Assembly (NCBI RefSeq): GCF_900188255.1
Contig: NZ_FZNS01000005.1
Span: forward strand, 372,001 to 436,000
Length of the DNA: 64,000 nt
Source: Hymenobacter mucosus
GTDB lineage: Bacteria > Bacteroidota > Bacteroidia > Cytophagales > Hymenobacteraceae
Reading direction: 5' to 3'
Within the stretch, counting starts at the first letter, position 1, and every line of letters starts with the position of its first letter. This document shows positions 19,235 through 26,712 of this stretch, in pieces. The position numbers were made by a program, and so were the translations under genes. Below the pieces are notes generated by a model. That model was not told the DNA's origin. It made no database searches and worked only from the letters and a program-made list of their open reading frames with translations.

Positions 19235-22200
19235 TTACAGATGATGCGCTTCCTTGGCTTCTTCAACTGCTTCGGGCGTTACCGCAATGGGGCTTGCCTC
19301 GCCATCTTTGGTGAAGAAGGTGTAGAGCACGGGAAGTACTACCAGCGTAAGCAGGGTAGCCGAAATCAGCCCCCCGATAACAACGGTGGCTAGAGGCTTT
19401 TGCACCTCGGCTCCGGCCGAATTGGAGAGGGCCATTGGCAGAAAGCCTAGGGAGGCCACGGCGGCCGTGAGCAGTACCGGTCGGAACCGCTCGGCCGTAG
19501 CGCGAAGCACCCGTTCTTCCACCGAGCGTACACCGGCCACGGCCAGCTCATTGAGACTGGCTACCAATACGATGCCGTTTAGTACTGCTACGCCAAACAA
19601 GGCAATAAAGCCCACCCCGGCCGAGATACTAAAGGGCATACCCCGCATCCAAAGGGCCAGTATCCCCCCAATGGCTGCTAGCGGAATCCCCGTGAAAATG
19701 AGCACAGCTTGTTTCACCGAGCCGAAAGAGAAATAGAGCAGCGCGAAAATTAGCCCCAGTGCTACTGGCACTGCTACCGCCAAGCGTGACTTTGCCTGCT
19801 GCAGATTCTCAAATTGGCCGCCGTATTGGAGCGTATAGCCGCTGGGCAACCGCAACTGGGTGCTGAGCTGTTGCTGAATTTCTTCTACCAGGCTTTCTAC
19901 GTCGCGGTTGCGCATATTCACCCCAATGTTGATGCGGCGGCGGGCATTGTCGCGGGATACTTGGGTAGGCGCATTGCGGAACGACACATCGGCTACTTCT
20001 TCCAGAGGTACTTTTTGGCCGTCGGGCAAGTCAACGTAGAGGCCGCGCAGGTCGTCGAGGCTACGGCGGCGGGCCGAATCGAGGCGTACCACCAGGTCGT
20101 AGCGCCGCTCTCCCTCGTACACCTGCCCCGTAATGTCGCCGGCAAACGAGGCCCGCAGCAGTGTATTCAGCTCCGACACCCGCAGACCGTACTGGGCTAG
20201 CTTAGTGCGGTCGTAGGTGACGCGCAGCTGGGGTAGGGCGGCAATCTGTTCTACTTTCAAGTCGCCTACCCCTGCCAGTGGCCGAATGAGGGTAGCGGCT
20301 TCGTTGGCCTTTTCATACAGCAGATCGAGGTTGTCGCCGTAAATCTTGATGCTGATATCCGACTTTACTCCTGAAATCAGCTCATTGAAGCGCATTTGGA
20401 TGGGTTGCTGAAACTCTAGGTTTACGCCCGGAATACCAGCCAGCGCCTCACTCATTCTGCCGGCCAGTTCCTCCCGGGAGTCGGCGGACGTCCACTCGGC
20501 CCGGTCTTTCAGCACCACAATCTGGTCGGAGTCTTCCAGCGACATCGGGTCGGTAGGAATCTCCGACGTGCCAATCTTTCCTACTACCTGCAACACCTCC
20601 GGGAACTGCTTTAGCAGCACCTGTTGCACTTTGGTAGTAGTAGCAATGCTTTGGGTGAGGGAAGAGCCCGGCGCAAGGGTCACGTTCACGGCAAAGTCGC
20701 CCTCATCCAGCTGCGGAATAAACTCGCCGCCCATACGCGTGAACAGCCAGCTAGCAAGCAGCAGCAGGCCTACCGCTACGGCTGCCACCAGCACCCGCGC
20801 CCCCAGCGCTGCCCGAATAAGCGGCCGGTAGCCTCGCAGCAGAAACTCCATAATGCGGTAGGCCAGGGTACCTTCTTCTTTCATTTCTTTGCGGAGGGCC
20901 CAGGCAGCTACGGCTGGTACGTAGGTGAGGCACAGCAGCATGGCGCCCACAATGGCAAAGCTCACGGTGAGGGCCATGGGCCGGAACATCTTGCCCTCAA
21001 TGCCGGTGAGGGCTAGGATGGGCAGGTACACGATAAGAATGATAAGCTGCCCAAAAAGAGCGGAGCGCATCATGCGGGTAGCTGCCGTTTCGGCCACCTG
21101 GTCCATAGTTTCATTGGCGGCCCGCTCCCGGAAATGCACCAAGTGAAAAATCATGGCTTCCACAATGATGACGGCCCCGTCCACAATCAACCCGAAGTCC
21201 AGCGCGCCCAGACTCATGAGGTTGGCCGACACGCCAAAGAGGCGCATGAGGGCTAGTGCAAATAGCATACACAGCGGAATCATGGAGGCTACTACCAGCC
21301 CGGCCCGTAGGTTGCCGAGTAGCACCAGCAGTACCACCACCACGATAACGCCGCCTTCGATCAGGTTTTTGGAAACCGTGTGAATGGCCTTGTCGATAAG
21401 CTTGGTGCGGTCTAGGAACGGCTCTACCACAATGCCAGGCGGCAGCGTCTGCTGAATCTCAGCTACCTGGGCCTTCACTCCTTTGATGGTTTGCTCCGAG
21501 GAGGCTCCTTTGAGCATAAGCACGATGCCGCCCACGGTTTCGCCGCGGCCGTTGCGGGTCATGGCGCCGTAGCGTACGGAGTGACCAAAGCGCACGTCGG
21601 CAACGTCGCGCACTAGCAGTGGATTACTACCCACTCGCTTCACTACAATGCTGCCAATGTCTTGCAAGGAAGCCGCCCGGCCCTCGCCCCGAATAAAATA
21701 GGCATTGGGGCCCCGCTCTAAGTAAGAGCCGCCAGTGTTGGCATTGTTGTCTTGGAGCGCCGTGTAGAGCTCAGGCAGGCTAACCCCCGCGGCATTCAGA
21801 CGCTCTGGGTTTACGCTCACTTCGTACTGGCGCACGTAGCCTCCAAAGCTGCTCACGTCTACCACGCCGTGCACGCCCGCCAACTGACGCTTTACTACCC
21901 AGTCCTGCACATCGCGCAAAGCGGCCAGGGAGTATCGGTGCTCGTAGCCTGGCTTCACGCCCAGGGTGTACTGGAAAATCTCGCCCAAGCCGGTGGTGAT
22001 GGGGGCCATAGTAGGCGTGCCGAGGCCACTACCCAGGTCGGCCTCAGCGGAGCGCAGCTTTTCGGCTACCAGTTGCCGAGTTTCAAGCGTGCTGACTTCG
22101 TCCTCGAATACTACGGTGATTACCGAAAGGCCGACCCGGGAGGTAGAGCGGATTTCGGTGACGCCGGGTACGGTACGCAGCTGCAGCTCCAACGGCACGG

Positions 22201-22396
22201 TGAGCAGTTGCTCTACCTCCTGGGCCGCCAGGGCTGGCGATTGGGTAATTACCTGAACTTGGTTGTTCGTGACGTCGGGAATGGCATCGAGGGGCAGATG
22301 AGCTGCTGAGTAGCCACCCCAGGCCACCAAGGCCAGCAGGAGCAGCGCTACTACCAGCTTGTTGCGGATACTAGCCGCTATGATTCGGGAAAGCAT
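19235..22396 (-). CDS. czcA: heavy-metal RND efflux pump (CzcA-type)
   Basis: A 1053-aa inner-membrane trimeric pump with twelve transmembrane helices and two large periplasmic loops. It starts MLSRIIAASIRNK and reads LPLDAIPDVTNNQVQV, a hallmark of heavy-metal RND pumps. TM4 carries the acidic triad D400-F-G-x3-D406-G-A-x4-E413 (LDFGLIVDGAVIIVE), which in CzcA (D402, D408, E415) is needed for proton/cation antiport; CusA keeps only one Asp there. This points to divalent cations (Zn, Co, Cd) rather than Cu(I), although the substrate is not proven. First gene of the operon, upstream of tolC and the adaptor. The ATG is used. Confidence 0.92.
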   Translation of the reverse strand: MLSRIIAASIRNKLVVALLLLALVAWGGYSAAHLPLDAIPDVTNNQVQVITQSPALAAQEVEQLLTVPLELQLRTVPGVTEIRSTSRVGLSVITVVFEDEVSTLETRQLVAEKLRSAEADLGSGLGTPTMAPITTGLGEIFQYTLGVKPGYEHRYSLAALRDVQDWVVKRQLAGVHGVVDVSSFGGYVRQYEVSVNPERLNAAGVSLPELYTALQDNNANTGGSYLERGPNAYFIRGEGRAASLQDIGSIVVKRVGSNPLLVRDVADVRFGHSVRYGAMTRNGRGETVGGIVLMLKGASSEQTIKGVKAQVAEIQQTLPPGIVVEPFLDRTKLIDKAIHTVSKNLIEGGVIVVVVLLVLLGNLRAGLVVASMIPLCMLFALALMRLFGVSANLMSLGALDFGLIVDGAVIIVEAMIFHLVHFRERAANETMDQVAETAATRMMRSALFGQLIILIVYLPILALTGIEGKMFRPMALTVSFAIVGAMLLCLTYVPAVAAWALRKEMKEEGTLAYRIMEFLLRGYRPLIRAALGARVLVAAVAVGLLLLASWLFTRMGGEFIPQLDEGDFAVNVTLAPGSSLTQSIATTTKVQQVLLKQFPEVLQVVGKIGTSEIPTDPMSLEDSDQIVVLKDRAEWTSADSREELAGRMSEALAGIPGVNLEFQQPIQMRFNELISGVKSDISIKIYGDNLDLLYEKANEAATLIRPLAGVGDLKVEQIAALPQLRVTYDRTKLAQYGLRVSELNTLLRASFAGDITGQVYEGERRYDLVVRLDSARRRSLDDLRGLYVDLPDGQKVPLEEVADVSFRNAPTQVSRDNARRRINIGVNMRNRDVESLVEEIQQQLSTQLRLPSGYTLQYGGQFENLQQAKSRLAVAVPVALGLIFALLYFSFGSVKQAVLIFTGIPLAAIGGILALWMRGMPFSISAGVGFIALFGVAVLNGIVLVASLNELAVAGVRSVEERVLRATAERFRPVLLTAAVASLGFLPMALSNSAGAEVQKPLATVVIGGLISATLLTLVVLPVLYTFFTKDGEASPIAVTPEAVEEAKEAHHL

Positions 22397-22681
22397 AGAG
22401 AAAGGAGGGTCTGGAATGCCCGCGGGCACTCAAGGCAAATGTGCTGCGGCCACGCACGCGAATCGGACCCAAAAGGCGTGTTGGGACGATGCGCTTCAGC
22501 TGTTACTCCGCCAAAGAGTAGTAACGGCATGCATCAGAGGCTAGCTGATCAGCTATGCACCTGCGCGGCAGAACAAGAAAAGAATAGGAGGGGCTCTTGA
22601 GAGCCAGATAGGCCAGTAGCCGTATGAGTGACAGTGGCCTAGGTTGCGCGGGGCGCACTACCGCCTGGGGCGGCACACTAC
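22397..22681. other. intergenic region upstream of the czcA operon
   Basis: 285 bases without a convincing gene, between the His-rich protein gene and czcA (same strand). It contains a 14-bp perfect palindrome, annotated separately, in the right place for an operator of the metal-efflux operon. No other clear gene is seen. Confidence 0.55.
22542..22555. promoter_or_regulatory. 14-bp perfect palindrome, candidate operator
   Basis: TAGCTGATCAGCTA is its own reverse complement, with further GCAT/ATGC symmetry just outside. It sits about 150 bases before the czcA start. Operator function is inference. Confidence 0.4.
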
Positions 22682-23098
22682 TTACGCTCGAGGCGGCTGC
22701 AATAGGGCTGCATGCACGCTAAACGCATACAAAGAGCCCGGGGCCATGTGGTACAACTCGGTGGGCCACTCGGCTGGGCTTGGCAAAAGCAGAAAGCGCA
22801 GGGTGGGTAGCATAAAGCTCACCATCACGCAGTCGTGGTGGTGCTGTTCCAGCGGAAGGCTGTGGTGGCCCTCGGCGTCGCGAGAGGAGTAGGGGTGCCG
22901 GCGGTGGTCGGAGCCGTGCGGGCCGTAGTGCAACACCAAGAAAGCAAGTGGCGAAAGGTGCCCACCTGCTAGGGCGCGGTGAAAACGGTAGTGCTCCAGC
23001 AACTGGGGCAGCTTGCCCAGCTCGGATAGGTCGCTCTGCGGAATCAGGCTACTGATCAGCATAAGTACTCCCAGAAATAGCGACACCACCGATTTCAT
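22682..23098 (-). CDS. His-rich secreted protein linked to heavy-metal efflux
   Basis: A 138-aa protein with a hydrophobic N-terminal signal-like segment (residues 1-20) and a His-rich middle (about 35-92: LLEHYRFHRALAGGH, LVLHYGPHGSDHRRH, GHHSLPLEQHHHDC). From memory, similar small His-rich proteins (pattern LLEHY...LHY...H...LPF...) occur next to czcA/cusA operons in many Bacteroidota. It is probably periplasmic and binds divalent metals such as Zn, acting as a chaperone, buffer or sensor accessory. It lies upstream of czcA on the same strand, separated by about 285 bases, so it may be the first gene of the operon or separately controlled. No family name is recalled with certainty. Confidence 0.65.
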   Translation of the reverse strand: MKSVVSLFLGVLMLISSLIPQSDLSELGKLPQLLEHYRFHRALAGGHLSPLAFLVLHYGPHGSDHRRHPYSSRDAEGHHSLPLEQHHHDCVMVSFMLPTLRFLLLPSPAEWPTELYHMAPGSLYAFSVHAALLQPPRA

Positions 23099-23410
23099 GG
23101 CGGCAAAAATAACTTCGCAGCGGAGGAGTTGTGTTATAAAAAGAGGATAAAGCTGAAATTTGGAAACATTATGAATTCAGACGAGTCTTAAAGCTGCTCT
23201 GGAGCGGCCAGGGCTGCGTAGTCTACAACTAGGTGGGGTTCTTAGTTATGACAGTAGTAAATAGTTGATCAAGAGGATTTTGTGTCTGCATGCTGGCGGT
23301 CAGGGAAAAACTAGCAAAGTTCTAATGTGCATGCCTACAACCAGGGCACTGCCCAGCGCGTAGAGTCAGGGCTTGTGGCCGAGCTACGTAGGCCGACCAA
23401 GCTCTTTACT
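23099..23410. other. divergent intergenic region
   Basis: About 310 bases between the divergent His-rich gene and the zinc phospholipase-like gene; it must hold promoters for both. An AT-rich part lies near 23130-23190. No gene or strong repeat is seen. Confidence 0.5.
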
Positions 23411-24682
23411 ATGCTAAAATGGATTTTTGGGCTGGCAGCCATCCTGCTTGGGCTCACGGCCCGTCCCGCCGCCGCGTACTCTGTTCTAACTCACCAAGCC
23501 AACGTCGACTCCTGTTGGCAGCCGTGCTTAGTGCCACTCTTGCAACAGCGCTACCCCGGCGCTACGGAAGACCAACTCAATGAGGCCAAGAGCTATGCCT
23601 ACGGTGGGTCCATTATTCAGGACATGGGTTTTTACCCATTTGGCTCCGAGTTGTTCACCAACCTAACTCATTACGTGCGTACCGGTGACTTCGTCCGCAA
23701 CATGCTCGACGAGGCACACGATCGGAATGAGTACGCTTTTGCCCTGGGTGCCCTAGCGCATTACGTGGCAGATATCAAGGGCCATCCGGAAGGTACCAAC
23801 CGGGCCATGCCCAGCGTGTACCCCGATCTGAAAGCGAAGTTCGGCAGTAACATCACCTACGAGGAAGCCCCTATTCAGCACACCCAGCTAGAGTTTGCCT
23901 TCGATGTAGTACAAGTAGCCGCCGGCCGCTACCGCACCAGCGACTACCAGCGCTACATTGGGTTTCAGGTGAGCAAGCCTGCGCTAGAGCGCGCCTTCCA
24001 GAAAACGTATGGGCTGGAACTGGGCCAGATCATCTTCAATGTAGACCTGGCTGTTGGCTCTTTCCGGTTTGCGGTGCGCCAGCTTATTCCCATTGCCAGC
24101 CGAGCAGCTTGGCAATCCCAGAAAAAAGAAATTCGCCGGCTTAGCCCCCAAGCGCGCCGCCGCGAGTACATATACAAGGAGAGCGAGCGGGAGTACCGCA
24201 AACGCTACGGTACTGGCTACGAGCACCCAGGTACGGGCGCCCGCGTTCTGTCTTACTTTGTGCGTGTGCTGCCTAAAATAGGCCCCCTGCGTCCGTTCGC
24301 TTTCAAATTGCCTACACCAGAAGCGCAAGAACTATTTAAAGCCAGCTTCCGGTCCGTGATGCGCAACTATTGCACAATTATAGAGAAAGAGCCCCGAGAC
24401 ACGGCCACTGTTAGCACCCAGCGCCTACCCAATACCGATTTTGATACAGGCAAACCCACCAAGCTCGGCGAGTATGCCTTAACAGATGAAACCTACGGTG
24501 AACTGCTACGCAAGCTGGCCGACAAAGACTTTGCGGGTCTCACACCGCCCTTACGCGAAAACATCTTGGCTTTCTTTAGCGGCCCGGCCCGTGAGCCTGT
24601 TGATGAAGATGAAAAAGAAGCAGCTAAGCGTAAGGAAACGATAGAAGCACTGAAAGAGCTTCAAGCTCTACCGCAGCAGTAA
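23411..24682 (+). CDS. secreted zinc-dependent phospholipase C-family protein
   Basis: A 423-aa exported protein with a signal peptide (about 1-22, ending AAA). The mature end starts AYSVLTHQ, with His 28 a likely zinc ligand. Further ligand-type residues are seen in IIQDMGFYPFG (Asp 71), THYVRTGDF (His 87) and ALAHYVADIKGHPEGTN (His 117, Asp 121, His 125), the H-x3-D pattern of the zinc-dependent PLC/S1-P1 nuclease fold (Zn_dep_PLPC). The C-terminal ~30 residues are acidic and Lys-rich (EDEKEAAKRKE), probably helical. It likely hydrolyses phospholipids outside the cell; nuclease activity is also possible for this fold. The ATG MLKWIFG is chosen; the longer frame lacks a signal peptide at its start. 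Confidence 0.8.
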   Translation: MLKWIFGLAAILLGLTARPAAAYSVLTHQANVDSCWQPCLVPLLQQRYPGATEDQLNEAKSYAYGGSIIQDMGFYPFGSELFTNLTHYVRTGDFVRNMLDEAHDRNEYAFALGALAHYVADIKGHPEGTNRAMPSVYPDLKAKFGSNITYEEAPIQHTQLEFAFDVVQVAAGRYRTSDYQRYIGFQVSKPALERAFQKTYGLELGQIIFNVDLAVGSFRFAVRQLIPIASRAAWQSQKKEIRRLSPQARRREYIYKESEREYRKRYGTGYEHPGTGARVLSYFVRVLPKIGPLRPFAFKLPTPEAQELFKASFRSVMRNYCTIIEKEPRDTATVSTQRLPNTDFDTGKPTKLGEYALTDETYGELLRKLADKDFAGLTPPLRENILAFFSGPAREPVDEDEKEAAKRKETIEALKELQALPQQ

Positions 24683-24686
24683 CACG

Positions 24687-24748
24687 TACATGCACCGAGG
24701 GCCGGGCATGCAGCGTAACTACTGCGTGCCCGGCCCTCGGTGCATGTA
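24687..24748. terminator. long 27-bp inverted repeat, bidirectional terminator candidate
   Basis: Arms of 27 bases (24687-24713 and 24722-24748) pair with one G-U mismatch, loop of 8. The right arm is followed by a few T residues but no real U-run. It lies between the convergent phospholipase and small secreted protein genes. Confidence 0.7.
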
Positions 24749-24769
24749 TAGATTTTACTACTCTACGGC

Positions 24770-24958
24770 CTAGCGGTGGCGGTATGGCTTGTAGGCACGG
24801 TAGATAGGACGATGTACGATCTGTTGGCCTTTCATCTTAGCCCGCACCGTGGGCATGAGACGGTTAAACGGACTAGCTTGAGCAGTAGAAGAGGCAGCAA
24901 GAGCAGTAGTTACTACCAATACAACTAACAAAAACAGGCGGTAGAATGAGCCTTTCAT
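24770..24958 (-). CDS. small secreted basic protein
   Basis: A 62-aa protein with a signal peptide (MKGSFYRLFLLVVLVVTTAL to about ASPFN) and a ~30-aa mature tail that is strongly basic and aromatic (VRAKMKGQQIVHRPIYRAYK, then PYRHR). The ATG is chosen over a TTG start 28 codons upstream. A TAAGTTTG element (-7-like) lies about 80 bases upstream on the minus strand. No family is recalled. Possible roles for such short cationic secreted peptides include envelope binding or antimicrobial action, but this is not supported further. Confidence 0.5.
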   Translation of the reverse strand: MKGSFYRLFLLVVLVVTTALAASSTAQASPFNRLMPTVRAKMKGQQIVHRPIYRAYKPYRHR

Positions 24959-25039
24959 AAACAGAGCGTGAAGAGGATTGCAGTAGGAGAGTGAAGCTTT
25001 TTTGGCAAACCGGTAAGCCCGTTCGCCGTATTTGTGATT

Positions 25040-25047
25040 CAAACTTA
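25040..25047 (-). promoter_or_regulatory. possible -7 element (TAAGTTTG) of the small secreted protein
   Basis: CAAACTTA on the plus strand reads TAAGTTTG on the minus strand, matching TAnnTTTG. No TTG -33 is seen at standard spacing. Confidence 0.3.
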
Positions 25048-25133
25048 CTGGACAGATATAGCCGTTTTCAGCTATTTCGGTCGGTGCGGTGCCAATCTCT
25101 TCTAATGGTACTATTTCCTAGGTGAATAAAAAT

Positions 25134-25177
25134 AACAGGCGGCTACCAATCCCCTTTAGGATTAGTAGCCGCCTGTT
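25134..25177. terminator. terminator after the second RND operon
   Basis: A 19-bp stem with one G-U pair and a short loop between the TolC gene stop and the divergent small secreted protein gene. A-rich flank precedes it on the plus strand (U-rich on minus). Confidence 0.75.
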
Positions 25178-25233
25178 TAGCTAGTAGACTGCGTATTGCC
25201 CGATTGAAGCGTAATACTACGCTTGCTTATTGA

Positions 25234-26661
25234 TTACTCGCCCTGCTGAACGAGGCCGCTGCTGAGGCGGCGCAATACTATTTCAGCTTGTTTGGCCTGG
25301 TAGCGAATATCAAGCAGCCGTACTTCAGCGTCGAGCTGGGTGCGTTGTGCTACCCGAAGGTCTAGAGGGGTGAGCAGGCCTAGGCGGTAGCGTTCCAGGG
25401 CAATAGCTACGTTTTCGCGGGCCAGCAGAATGTTACCTTCTTCCAATTCTAGTAGTTGCAGGCGGTTCTGATACTGAGCATATGCCTGCTCCGCTTCGGC
25501 ATCGAGCTGCAGTCGGGTCTGGTCGAGGGCTAGGCGACTTTGCGCCTCGGCAATGCGGGCGTTCTGTTCCAGACGGGTGCGGTTGAACCCATCAAAAATT
25601 GGTACTGAGGCAGCAACGCCATAATTCGGTCCGTACACCCGGTTAACGTTGGAGCCTAATACACTACCAGTAGCTGTATTGATGAGGAAAGCATTATTGA
25701 TGTTACGGTTTAGTCCGTAGCCGCCTACTAAGTCAACCTGTGGAAAACGGCTGGCGCGCACTAGCTTGCGGTCAAACGTGGCTACTTGGGTGTTAATCTT
25801 GGCTTGCTGCAAGCGCGGATTGCTTTGACGAATGGCTTGCCCTACTGTGGTTCGGTCGAGGGTGCGGGCTACCACAATGGAGTCAGCCGGCAGAAAATCA
25901 ATGCTTGGTGTGCGGCCTAGTAGATTATTGAGATTCACCTTAGCCGTTTTCAACACTTCCTGCTGCTGCACCAATAAGGAGCGGTCGGCATTATAATCGA
26001 CGCGGGCGGTGAGTACTTCCACCTTAGCGGCCACGCCTACATCCACGCGGGCCTGGGTCAGATCAATACGAGCTTGCCCAATTTTGAGGGCTTCCTCTAG
26101 AGAGTTGATTTTGCCAGCTTCCCGCACCACGGCATAGTAGGCATCCATGATGTTGGCTACCGTTTCCTCCATCGTAGCTCGGGTCAACTGCCGCTGGCTT
26201 TGTTCCAGTGCGCGCAGTCGGTCGTAGGCGATAAACATGCCCAACCCATCGAAAATGGTCCAGTTGGCCGTTACATTGGTGTTCAGCGCATTTGCCCGCC
26301 CCCCGTTGATAACAACCGGGTTAGACTGTTCCCGCTGCTGTCGGGTGTTGTTGACGTTGAACGTGCGGGTAAAATTGCCAGCTACCGTGGGTAGCTGCCC
26401 GGCGTTGCCCCGGGTGACATTGTTTTCCGCAATGCGCACATCCTGCTGCGAAAGGCGCACATCGTAGTTATTCTCTATCCCAATACGGATGGCTTCGGCC
26501 AAGGTAAGCTGAGGGGCAGAAGCCACTGTTTCGGGCTTTTCCGTTTGGGGCTTCGACTGGGGCTTTTCAAGTGGTGGGGCCGTGGGCTGGGTGGGTTGCT
26601 GGGCCCATGCTGCCAGGGGGCTAGCCAGTAGGCAACAAACAAGTAGGCGGAAGCAGAGCAT
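25234..26661 (-). CDS. TolC-family outer-membrane channel of an HAE1-type efflux operon
   Basis: A 475-aa exported protein: signal peptide ending AAWAQ, then a Pro/Gln/Lys-rich linker and the TolC repeat (LTLAEAIRIGIENNYDVRLS near residue 55, VTARVDYNADRSLLVQQQEV mid-protein, ALERYRLGLLTPLDLRVAQR near the end). It forms the outer-membrane duct for the pump and adaptor encoded upstream. The ATG MLCFRLLV is preferred to a TTG start. Third gene of the minus-strand operon adaptor-pump-tolC. Confidence 0.9.
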   Translation of the reverse strand: MLCFRLLVCCLLASPLAAWAQQPTQPTAPPLEKPQSKPQTEKPETVASAPQLTLAEAIRIGIENNYDVRLSQQDVRIAENNVTRGNAGQLPTVAGNFTRTFNVNNTRQQREQSNPVVINGGRANALNTNVTANWTIFDGLGMFIAYDRLRALEQSQRQLTRATMEETVANIMDAYYAVVREAGKINSLEEALKIGQARIDLTQARVDVGVAAKVEVLTARVDYNADRSLLVQQQEVLKTAKVNLNNLLGRTPSIDFLPADSIVVARTLDRTTVGQAIRQSNPRLQQAKINTQVATFDRKLVRASRFPQVDLVGGYGLNRNINNAFLINTATGSVLGSNVNRVYGPNYGVAASVPIFDGFNRTRLEQNARIAEAQSRLALDQTRLQLDAEAEQAYAQYQNRLQLLELEEGNILLARENVAIALERYRLGLLTPLDLRVAQRTQLDAEVRLLDIRYQAKQAEIVLRRLSSGLVQQGE

Positions 26662-26712
26662 TCTGAAAGGAAACAACTTCTTAGGAGTAGCAGGAGCGGA
26701 AAACGGTAGTTA

